Of a stretch of DNA of 6,323 nucleotides, positions 1 through 6,279 are shown in pieces. The translations under genes and the position numbers were made by a program. Under the pieces are notes generated by a model that searched no databases, was not told where the DNA came from, and saw only the letters and a program-made list of their open reading frames with translations. This DNA comes from Draconibacterium orientale. Its GTDB lineage: Bacteria > Bacteroidota > Bacteroidia > Bacteroidales > JAADGE01. The stretch spans positions 6,351 through 12,673 of the forward strand of contig DYSM01000056.1 of the NCBI GenBank assembly GCA_020718265.1. Direction: 5' to 3'. The number at the start of each line of letters is the position of its first letter. The stretch's first letter is position 1.

Positions 1-26
1 AGTGCGGTAATAATAATTCTTTTCAT
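1..26 (-). CDS. 5' end of a leftward gene, possible exported protein (partial)
   Basis: An ATG at 26-24 on the minus strand opens a frame that stays open to the window edge and reads M-K-R-I-I-I-T-A-L (the last residue from a partial codon). A Lys/Arg pair followed by hydrophobic residues is how many signal peptides begin, so the product may be exported. Support for this start is positional: it lies about 27 bases downstream of a perfect Bacteroidetes -7 motif (53-60), which itself follows the terminator of the upstream operon. Only eight full codons are visible, so no function can be given. It could be a chance ATG, but promoter, leader length and residue pattern agree. Confidence 0.45.
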
Positions 27-52
27 TTTTATTGATAGATTTAAAATTCGCA

Positions 53-60
53 CAAAGTTA
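53..60 (-). promoter_or_regulatory. Bacteroidetes -7 promoter element for the leftward gene
   Basis: On the minus strand this reads TAACTTTG, an exact match to the TAnnTTTG -7 consensus of Bacteroidetes sigma-ABfr promoters. The predicted transcription start is near 46-50, giving a leader of about 20-25 bases before the ATG at 26. No convincing -33 TTTG is visible; the upstream spacer is occupied by the T-tract and stem of the preceding terminator. Confidence 0.5.
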
Positions 61-61
61 T

Positions 62-96
62 AAAAAAAATCATCCGATATACTAAAACTCGGATGA
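62..96 (-). terminator. Intrinsic terminator of the redox operon
   Basis: Positions 70-77 (TCATCCGA) and 89-96 (TCGGATGA) are perfect 8-bp complementary arms around an 11-base loop. Read on the minus strand, the stem is followed directly by eight T residues (69-62), the layout of a Rho-independent terminator. It lies about 30 bases beyond the stop codon of the cytochrome gene and in the right orientation to end that operon. On the plus strand there is no T-tract directly after the stem, so it is one-directional. Confidence 0.85.
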
Positions 97-125
97 CTTT
101 TGAAATTTGTAATGAAATTCTGTGT

Positions 126-1019
126 CTAATGCCACTTTCCGTGCGAACGGATTTTCATCAATTGTCCGAGTACCCAGAAAATTGTGAGCCAAACGCCGAT
201 TACGACTGCTAAATATGTAATAACAAGCCACATAGGAGCATTCGCGCGCGTGCCCCACATTTGGGCTTCGTCTAACAAATCTATGTATTCGTTTGGTTTT
301 CCCCAAGGCACATCGGCTTTTATTTCTTTATTTCCGTATAAATCTTCGGCTGCAAATTTCACAATCACTTCGGTCGTTCCTATCGAATCGCGACCGGGAA
401 TATCTGTCGGAAAATCAGCCGATGCAAAGCCGTTACTGTTCGTTGTCGCTGTGCCGATTGGCAGATTGCCGAAGTAACGTTTAATGTAGAATGCAACTTT
501 TACGCCTTCTGCCGGAACAGATTTTCCGTCTGCAGTTTTGTCGTAAGCAATAGCTTTCAATTTAAAATCGCTGCCGGTAACATCGAGGCGCAAGTCTAAT
601 TCTTTTTTTTGCGAACTTAAATCAACTGCACCTTCCGCCGAAAACGAACGGATATAGTGTGCAAGCTGCCAACATTCATCGTCTTTTAAACTCGTTTTGA
701 ACGACGGCATTGTGCCAAGTCCTTCTGTAATTTGGTAAAATACAGAACCCTCCGTGCTGCGTGCCTGAAAGTCGGGGCTGCCTAAATCTGTCGGTTTGGG
801 CGTTAAAGCGATTGCGTTTCCTGCACCCGGGTCGCCGTGGCACGATTTGCAATTGCGCTCGAACAATGTTTTGCCAGCCATGACGCTTTCAACCGAAGTC
901 GGCGAGGTTGATTTAGCATTTTTGGCTTCTTCGGAAATTGTCCATTGAGCTACGGCTACATGTGAAAAAAGGAACATGCCTGCCGCCAAAGTTGTGAGTA
1001 TTTTGAATCGGGTTTTCAT
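126..1019 (-). CDS. Membrane-anchored monohaem cytochrome c with a beta-rich domain
   Basis: This 297-residue protein is a likely periplasmic electron carrier held at the inner membrane. Residues 1-24 are a Sec signal peptide (Lys/Arg start, hydrophobic core, A-V-A before Q25). A class I cytochrome c domain spans about 45-128, with one haem-binding CKSCH motif (C57, C60, H61), a probable distal ligand M104 in GTMP, and a closing helix around LAHYIRSF. Residues about 138-237 form a beta-strand-rich segment resembling Ig-like or transthyretin-like domains, with the pattern T-x-x-N-G-x-A. A transmembrane helix follows at about 263-286, then a short basic cytoplasmic tail. It is the last gene of the operon, starting 12 bases after the NrfD gene, and is followed by a terminator. 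Partner identity is inferred from the operon; haem binding is near certain. Confidence 0.9.
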   Translation of the reverse strand: MKTRFKILTTLAAGMFLFSHVAVAQWTISEEAKNAKSTSPTSVESVMAGKTLFERNCKSCHGDPGAGNAIALTPKPTDLGSPDFQARSTEGSVFYQITEGLGTMPSFKTSLKDDECWQLAHYIRSFSAEGAVDLSSQKKELDLRLDVTGSDFKLKAIAYDKTADGKSVPAEGVKVAFYIKRYFGNLPIGTATTNSNGFASADFPTDIPGRDSIGTTEVIVKFAAEDLYGNKEIKADVPWGKPNEYIDLLDEAQMWGTRANAPMWLVITYLAVVIGVWLTIFWVLGQLMKIRSHGKWH

Positions 1020-1031
1020 GCTTTTCTATGT

Positions 1032-2414
1032 TTAGCCGTTAATATTTTTTGAATTTTCAAATTCTTTCGGGTCGTAATTCCTGATATCTTCATCGTGAAC
1101 ACCTTTATCATGTGCAATTTCCCATATCGGCATCACCGGAAATACTTTTGCTAAAATTGTGATTATCAGTAATGCAAGAGATAGAGACATTCCCAGAATA
1201 GACCATTCGATACCGTTGGGCCAATAACTGTGAAAACTTTCCGGCACGTTTTGAATGGGCAAATGCGGGTGCAACATCGTCGGAACGGTTATAAGGAAAC
1301 GTTTCAACAGTCCGGAAACCACCACGAAGATTCCTATAACCATGGTCGGACCGGGTTTTCTCATACCTTTGAAAAGCAACAGGACAATCGGGAGAATTAA
1401 ACCTGCGATTTGAACAAACCAAAACAGCGGCGCAAAATGACCGGTAAATAAGGCTTGCAAGTGAATATCCTCGCCTTGTTTCATTTTATATCCGGGCACT
1501 AAATATTCATTTATGTTGAAATACAAATAAACAAACATGACGAGCACAAACAAGCGAGACATGCGTTCAAAATGAAAATCAGTCAGATATTCTTTCAGTC
1601 TGAAATTTTGACGGAAAATAAACATAGCAATCATTACGGCGGCTGTGCCGTTTACAAATGCACCACTGACGTAATATGGTCCGAAGATTGTGGAATCCCA
1701 GCCAACGCGAGGCGTAAGTGCAAATAACCAAGACGTTACGGTATGGATTGCAAGCGCAACAGGAATTATCAAAATAGATAAAACTCTGATGGAACGTTTA
1801 AGTAAGCGTTGTTGTTCTGCATCGCCTATCCAGTTGAATGCTAATAAGTTATAAATCAATTGTTGCCATTTCGGACGTGTTGTGATTGTCTTTTTTAAAA
1901 ACGGCATGTCTGGAATTAACGGCAAAATATAGAGCAGTAAACTGATTATGGTATAAGTCAAAACCACTGTCAAGTCCCAAACTATGGGCGATTGTGGTCT
2001 GCCGTGCAAGAAAAGGAACAGTGCTCTGTCCGGTCGCCCCATGTCGAACACGATGACCAAACCTGCAACAAGCGCGAAGCCAAGCGCAATCATTTCCGAT
2101 ATTCGAGCAATCGGGTGAATCCATTTCACGCCAATCAAGCCTAAAACCGAGCTGACAAGCATCCCGATGAGAGCGGTTGCTACGAAGAAAATAAATACGG
2201 CTATGTACAAACCCCACGAAGCATAATCGTGCAATGAAGTTACGCCCAAGCCATTGCTCAATTGAAAGACGTAGCCGTAAATGCCGACACCCAAAATAAG
2301 CAACAGTGTGAAAATCCACGGCTTGAATCCGTAATGTTTTTGGATTGGTGCCGTGAGGTCGGTTACAATTTTATGGAGAGTTCGTTTCGACTCCTCTCTG
2401 CTAAGTTCCGCCAT
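1032..2414 (-). CDS. nrfD: NrfD/PsrC-family quinone-interacting membrane subunit
   Basis: This 460-residue integral membrane protein belongs to the NrfD/PsrC family, which exchanges electrons between menaquinol and a partner iron-sulfur subunit on the periplasmic face. About ten hydrophobic helices are visible, near residues 33-53, 67-92, 105-124, 147-167, 211-233, 246-268, 286-304, 327-348, 356-376 and 404-424. Family signatures include P101-x-A-R with a following S-E, DMGRPDR (124-130), SPIVWD (142-147), and H223 within IHTVTSW. Ten helices fit ActC/ActF, DsrP and QrcD better than eight-helix PsrC. The C-terminal tail (about 430-460) is charged and probably cytoplasmic. The gene starts 35 bases after the iron-sulfur gene and ends 12 bases before the cytochrome gene. 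The symbol marks the family only, not formate-dependent nitrite reduction. Confidence 0.9.
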   Translation of the reverse strand: MAELSREESKRTLHKIVTDLTAPIQKHYGFKPWIFTLLLILGVGIYGYVFQLSNGLGVTSLHDYASWGLYIAVFIFFVATALIGMLVSSVLGLIGVKWIHPIARISEMIALGFALVAGLVIVFDMGRPDRALFLFLHGRPQSPIVWDLTVVLTYTIISLLLYILPLIPDMPFLKKTITTRPKWQQLIYNLLAFNWIGDAEQQRLLKRSIRVLSILIIPVALAIHTVTSWLFALTPRVGWDSTIFGPYYVSGAFVNGTAAVMIAMFIFRQNFRLKEYLTDFHFERMSRLFVLVMFVYLYFNINEYLVPGYKMKQGEDIHLQALFTGHFAPLFWFVQIAGLILPIVLLLFKGMRKPGPTMVIGIFVVVSGLLKRFLITVPTMLHPHLPIQNVPESFHSYWPNGIEWSILGMSLSLALLIITILAKVFPVMPIWEIAHDKGVHDEDIRNYDPKEFENSKNING

Positions 2415-2449
2415 TACGTTATGATTTTTAAAGTGTTATTAATTTTTGT

Positions 2450-3427
2450 TTAATGTCCGCTTTTTTTGGTGTTGATGTCAACTTTGAACGGTACACGACG
2501 GTCTTTTTCCGGCAGATAATACACCGAAGGACGTGTTCCGAGCTCCGGCAGCAGCGTATAGCCGGCGTTATCGCGCACCAATTCGCTGAAACGCACAGTT
2601 TCTTTGGACGTTCCGTTAGTTACGGCATCTTCATAAATATCGCCAAACCAATATACACCGTTCGGGCACGACGATACGCAATACGGTAATTTGCCTTCGC
2701 GCAAACGGTCGGCACTGAACAAGCATTTGGTAACGGTTCCGCGTTTTTGCGGCACATTCAGTTCTATATTGTATTCCAAACCTTCAAATTCTTCGGCATC
2801 TTTCGGGTCGAGCCAGTTGAAAACGCGCGCAGAATACGGACATGCGGCAATACAGAACCGACAACCGATGCAGCGTTCGTTGTCCACAAGCACAATGCCG
2901 TCGGAGCGTTTGAACGTTGCGTCCACAGGGCAAACTTTCGTGCAGGGCGGATTGTCGCAATGTTGGCACGGCTTGGGCATATAATAAGGTGCGGTTCCGT
3001 GTCCGTGGTCCATTTGCAACACGTTGATATGGTGCATTTCCGGTTTCAGTTGGTGCGCATTTTGGCAGGCAGCCATGCACATTCGCGCGTTCTGGCACTT
3101 GCTCAGGTCAATAACCATTGTCCATTTTCTGCCCGGAATGCCTTCTCTGCCTTCTTTTTGCATGATTTCTTCGGTACGTGCGCCTACTTCCAACGCCTGC
3201 GATTGCGGCACTTTCAGCACTTTTCCGTCGGTGGTCATCACTTTTATGGTGTCTCCGCCTTCGGCAAAGGCGTTAAAAGAGCTTACGATGCCTCCTGCGA
3301 GCACGGTACCTGCTCCGGCGATGATTCCTTTTTTCAAAAAATCGCGGCGCGACGTTTTATTTTCGTCGTGATGTTGTTCGTTGCGTGATTTGTCTTTCAT
3401 ACCTAAAATATTATGATACAGAAACAT
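2450..3427 (-). CDS. Tat-exported ferredoxin-like iron-sulfur subunit (DsrO/PsrB/ActB-like)
   Basis: This is the probable periplasmic electron-wire subunit that docks on the NrfD protein. The frame gives 325 residues from the ATG at 3427, but an internal ATG (M10, 3398-3400) is a better start for a normal Tat leader: SRRDFLK (26-32) is a near-perfect twin-arginine motif, followed by a Gly/Ala-rich core and a likely cut after A-F-A55. Four cysteine groups follow: C111/C117/C121; C154/C157/C162/C166; C186/C189/C192/C196; and C235/C250/C254. The middle two are complete. The first has Ala114, and the last Ser238, where the family usually has Cys, so two clusters may be [3Fe-4S] or Ser-ligated. 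The C-terminus carries ELGTRPSVYYLP, typical of this family. It is first in the operon. No molybdopterin subunit lies in the operon, so naming after a specific reductase is not justified. Confidence 0.9.
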   Translation of the reverse strand: MFLYHNILGMKDKSRNEQHHDENKTSRRDFLKKGIIAGAGTVLAGGIVSSFNAFAEGGDTIKVMTTDGKVLKVPQSQALEVGARTEEIMQKEGREGIPGRKWTMVIDLSKCQNARMCMAACQNAHQLKPEMHHINVLQMDHGHGTAPYYMPKPCQHCDNPPCTKVCPVDATFKRSDGIVLVDNERCIGCRFCIAACPYSARVFNWLDPKDAEEFEGLEYNIELNVPQKRGTVTKCLFSADRLREGKLPYCVSSCPNGVYWFGDIYEDAVTNGTSKETVRFSELVRDNAGYTLLPELGTRPSVYYLPEKDRRVPFKVDINTKKSGH

Positions 3428-3494
3428 CCTTCAATTTCGGTCGAATTTCATCCGCAATCGTTTGGTGTGTCTGATTGACTTTTAAAATTTTGCT

Positions 3495-3502
3495 CAAAAG
3501 TA
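3495..3502 (-). promoter_or_regulatory. -7 promoter element of the redox operon
   Basis: On the minus strand this reads TACTTTTG, an exact match to the Bacteroidetes -7 consensus TAnnTTTG, and is preceded by a long T-tract. The predicted start of transcription is near 3488-3491, which leaves a leader of about 60 bases to the ATG at 3427 or about 90 to the preferred ATG at 3400. A clear -33 TTTG is not visible, which would fit dependence on an activator. Confidence 0.55.
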
Positions 3503-3527
3503 AAAAAAAAAACGATTATTTCATCTT

Positions 3528-3571
3528 ATTTAAAAATTTAGATTCATTCTAAATTAGAACAAATTTTAAAT
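3528..3571. promoter_or_regulatory. Overlapping palindromes, candidate operator
   Basis: Two perfect dyads share sequence. AATTTAGA (3535-3542) and TCTAAATT (3548-3555) are separated by five bases, and TTCTAA/TTAGAA (3547-3559) is centred on one A. An outer imperfect pair, ATTTAAAAATTT (3528-3539) and AAATTTTAAAT (3561-3571), encloses both. The cluster lies about 30-70 bases upstream of the redox operon's -7 motif, where activators usually bind. No known regulator's consensus is clearly matched. The low-complexity AT composition means that part of this symmetry could be chance. Confidence 0.35.
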
Positions 3572-3742
3572 CGCGCTGTGATATTGTGTATTTTCGATTT
3601 CCCCATTTTTAATGACAACGAATTCACGAATTTTCTCATAAAACTCAGCCTTTAAATTCTTAATTTGAAATTTTTAATTCTTATTTAGAACTCTTTTGTG
3701 TTAATTTTCATTAAAGAAAGTTTCAAAAAAAAAAGTCGTTTT

Positions 3743-3770
3743 TATTTTTGCCAAAAATATCGCATCTTTG
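3743..3770 (+). promoter_or_regulatory. Candidate bamA promoter
   Basis: Two plus-strand -7 candidates lie here: TATTTTTG (3743-3750), an exact match to TAnnTTTG, and CATCTTTG (3763-3770), with one mismatch but followed by GCG as is common in the phylum. The second would start transcription near 3775 and leave a leader of about 40 bases before the bamA ATG. I favour the second, perhaps with the T-rich stretch upstream helping. No -33 element at normal spacing is clear for either. Confidence 0.5.
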
Positions 3771-3815
3771 CGCCTTATTTCCACAGATTTCGGTTTTCCG
3801 ATTAAATTTAAGTGA

Positions 3816-6278
3816 ATGATTAAGAACTTTTTTTTATTGTGTCTGCTGCTTAGTGTATTGACAATCAATACGTTTGCGCAAGTCTTTGACTACGAAAATC
3901 CGAAACAATATCAAATTGCAGGCGTGAAGGTTTCCGGCATTCGTTTCCTGAGTTCCGATGCTATTATCCAAATTGCGGAATTGAACGTGGGCGACACCGT
4001 TACCGTGCCGGGCGATGATGTTACATCGGCAGTTACAAATTTGTGGAAGCAAAAAATGTTTTCGGATGTGAAAATTTTGGTCGAAAAAATTGACGGCGAT
4101 AAAATCTGGTTCGAGCTGCAACTTGCTGAGCGTGCGCGACTTTCGGTTGTAAATTACTACGGAATTAAGAAAGCCGAAGAGGAAGATATTGCCGAGCAGG
4201 TAAATCTCACACGAGGCTCGCAAGTTACCGAAAACACCATTCAACATTCGGAAAATATCATTAAAAATTATTTTGCCGACAAAGGCTTTTCAAAAGTAAA
4301 TGTTAAAACTTACAAAAAACAAGATACAACGTTTCAAAATGCAGTTTCGCTAAATATCTATATAAATAAGATGGCAAAAACGAAGATTGAACATATTTAT
4401 ATCGACGGAAATACGCATTTTACCGACCGAAAAATAAAGTGGACTAAACTCAAAGAAACCAAAGAAATGCGCTGGTACGGCTTGTTCAAACCTTCAAAAT
4501 ACATCAAAAAAGCTTACAAAGACGACAAAGAATTGTTACTTACCGCTTATCGTAAAGAAGGTTATCGTGATGCGGAGGTTGTTATTGATTCCGTGTACGA
4601 TGCCAACGAGGAACACGTGAATATCTACATGAAAATTGACGAAGGCAAGCCTTACTATTTCCGAACTATTACGTGGGTCGGCAATACGAAATACGATACC
4701 GAAACGCTGCAAAAAAGATTGCTTATAAACAAAGGCGATATTTTTAATAAAGAAAAATTGTCGGAGCGCCTTAGTCAAGACGAAGATGCCGTCGGAAATT
4801 TGTACATGGACAACGGTTATTTGTTTTTTAACGTTACGCCGATAGAAATTAAAATTGAAAACGACTCGGTTGATATTGAATTACGCGTGTACGAAGGCGA
4901 GAAAGCGCGCATCAACCGCGTGGTAATCAACGGAAACGACCGCACGAACGACCATGTGATTCGCCGCGAACTTTACACCGTGCCGGGCGAGTTGTTCAGC
5001 AAAACCGACTTGATTCGTTCCGTGCGACAATTGGCGCAGCTCGGACATTTTGACCCCGAACAAATTGTGCCGAACCCAATCCCAAATCCTGCCGACGGAA
5101 CTGTGGACATTGAATATTCGCTCGTGGAACGCGGAAACGACCGCGTGGAACTTTCAGGCGGTTTCGGACAAGGCATGTTGATTGGTTCTCTGGGCTTGTC
5201 GTTTAATAATTTTTCGATTCAAAATATTTTCGATAAAAAATCGTGGCAACCGCTCCCGATGGGCGACGGACAAAAATTTAGCATCCAAGCGCGCACAAAC
5301 GGCTCATATTATCAAAGTTACAGTCTTTCGTTTACCGAACCTTGGCTGGGCGGTAAAAAACCGAATTCGCTCTCTGTATCAGTTTATTACAATATTTTGA
5401 GCCAATACAGTTACTACAGCACGGTTCAATCGACGGACAACGCTAAAATTTTCGGTTCCGCAATTGGTTTCGGACAACGTCTAAAGTGGCCCGACAACTA
5501 TTTTACCTGGTACGGCGGCATTGGCTACAAACAATATTTAATAAACGGATACGGCGATTTTCTTGTAAATGTAGATGTGGACAACGGCGCATTCAATGAT
5601 TTCAACTTTACGTTTAATTTTGGAAGAAATTCAGTTGATAATCCGCTGTATTCCCGCAACGGCTCTGCCTTTACGCTTGGTTTGGATATCACGCCGCCAT
5701 ATTCGTTTTTCAACGGAAAAGATTACACCGATTTACCATTGGCTGACAAATACAAATGGCTCGAATATCAAAAATGGACATTCAAATACGAGTGGTTTAG
5801 TCAGTTAGTCGGCGATTTGGTGTTGCATACTAAAGCAGATTTCGGAATGTTGTCGTATTTCAATCAAAAAGTCGGCTATCCGCCCATCGGCGGGTTTAGT
5901 CTCGGCGGAGACGGTATGTCGTATTATTCTTATGGTACGGATATTGTCGGGATGCGCGGCTACGAAAATGGATCTCTGACACCTTCAACCGGCGGAAATA
6001 TTTATACAAAATATTCCATTGAGTTGCGTCATCCGGTAATTCTGAACGAATCCGTAACCGTGTACGGCATCGGATTTTTGGAAGCCGGAAATGCGTGGAC
6101 GAATTTCAGCGAATTTTCGCCTTACGGCATCAAACGCACAGCCGGCGTAGGAGCGCGCGTGTTTCTGCCCATGCTTGGTTTGCTCGGTTTCGATTGGGGT
6201 TACGGGTTTGATACGCCCGCAGGTTCAACCGAAATTTCCGGAAATCAATTTCATTTCATTATGGGACAACAGTTTTAA
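3816..6278 (+). CDS. bamA: Outer membrane protein assembly factor BamA (Omp85 family)
   Basis: This 820-residue protein is the likely essential insertase that folds beta-barrel proteins into the outer membrane. Residues 1-21 are a Sec signal peptide (hydrophobic core, T-F-A before Q22). Five POTRA domains follow, about 32-108, 109-190, 191-281, 282-365 and 366-446. They show the usual G-N pattern (DGNTHF, VGNTKY, NGNDRT) and the L/I-x-x-x-Y/F-x-x-x-G-Y pattern (AYRKEGY, LYMDNGY). POTRA3 holds the basic insert around KPSKYIKKAY common in Bacteroidetes BamA. The 16-strand barrel fills about 447-820, with the conserved loop-6 motif R-G-Y (714-716) and a terminal strand ending in Phe820, the expected barrel signal. 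Length is close to that of E. coli BamA. No Shine-Dalgarno is visible. It is divergent from the redox operon; any downstream partner lies outside the window. Confidence 0.95.
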   Translation: MIKNFFLLCLLLSVLTINTFAQVFDYENPKQYQIAGVKVSGIRFLSSDAIIQIAELNVGDTVTVPGDDVTSAVTNLWKQKMFSDVKILVEKIDGDKIWFELQLAERARLSVVNYYGIKKAEEEDIAEQVNLTRGSQVTENTIQHSENIIKNYFADKGFSKVNVKTYKKQDTTFQNAVSLNIYINKMAKTKIEHIYIDGNTHFTDRKIKWTKLKETKEMRWYGLFKPSKYIKKAYKDDKELLLTAYRKEGYRDAEVVIDSVYDANEEHVNIYMKIDEGKPYYFRTITWVGNTKYDTETLQKRLLINKGDIFNKEKLSERLSQDEDAVGNLYMDNGYLFFNVTPIEIKIENDSVDIELRVYEGEKARINRVVINGNDRTNDHVIRRELYTVPGELFSKTDLIRSVRQLAQLGHFDPEQIVPNPIPNPADGTVDIEYSLVERGNDRVELSGGFGQGMLIGSLGLSFNNFSIQNIFDKKSWQPLPMGDGQKFSIQARTNGSYYQSYSLSFTEPWLGGKKPNSLSVSVYYNILSQYSYYSTVQSTDNAKIFGSAIGFGQRLKWPDNYFTWYGGIGYKQYLINGYGDFLVNVDVDNGAFNDFNFTFNFGRNSVDNPLYSRNGSAFTLGLDITPPYSFFNGKDYTDLPLADKYKWLEYQKWTFKYEWFSQLVGDLVLHTKADFGMLSYFNQKVGYPPIGGFSLGGDGMSYYSYGTDIVGMRGYENGSLTPSTGGNIYTKYSIELRHPVILNESVTVYGIGFLEAGNAWTNFSEFSPYGIKRTAGVGARVFLPMLGLLGFDWGYGFDTPAGSTEISGNQFHFIMGQQF

Positions 6279-6279
6279 C

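Larger units (their letters stand above)
3428..3815. other. Divergent AT-rich intergenic region
   Basis: This 388-base gap separates the divergently transcribed redox operon and bamA. It holds promoter-like motifs for both directions and an overlapping palindrome cluster, listed separately. I see no RNA gene. Small frames exist (a 31-codon minus ATG frame at 3544-3639 and a start-less minus frame at 3569-3673), but neither is supported as a gene. Poly-A/T runs at 3502-3512 and 3725-3734 fit Bacteroidetes promoter DNA. Confidence 0.7.

Noticed and set aside
82..306. 74-codon minus-strand frame across the cytochrome gene's 3' end
   Set aside because: It overlaps the cytochrome's transmembrane coding region in another frame and runs through the terminator hairpin.
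1849..2319. 156-codon minus-strand frame inside the NrfD gene
   Set aside because: Its translation is Arg/His/Cys-rich without domain features and lies in a different frame from the well-supported membrane protein.
2747..3388. 213-codon plus-strand frame antisense to the FeS gene
   Set aside because: It is fully overlapped by a clear cysteine-motif protein on the other strand. Its own translation has no recognisable domain, and its Cys/His-rich stretches mirror the opposite strand.
2450..3427. Naming the FeS gene nrfC, psrB or dsrO
   Set aside because: No matching catalytic subunit is present and two cluster motifs differ from those families, so a specific symbol would overstate the evidence.
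3544..3639. 31-codon minus-strand ATG frame in the intergenic region
   Set aside because: No ribosome binding site or recognisable protein; it overlaps the palindrome cluster and is short enough to be chance.
3834..4247. 137-codon minus-strand frame antisense to the start of bamA
   Set aside because: It lies opposite the signal peptide and POTRA coding region and shows no motif of its own.
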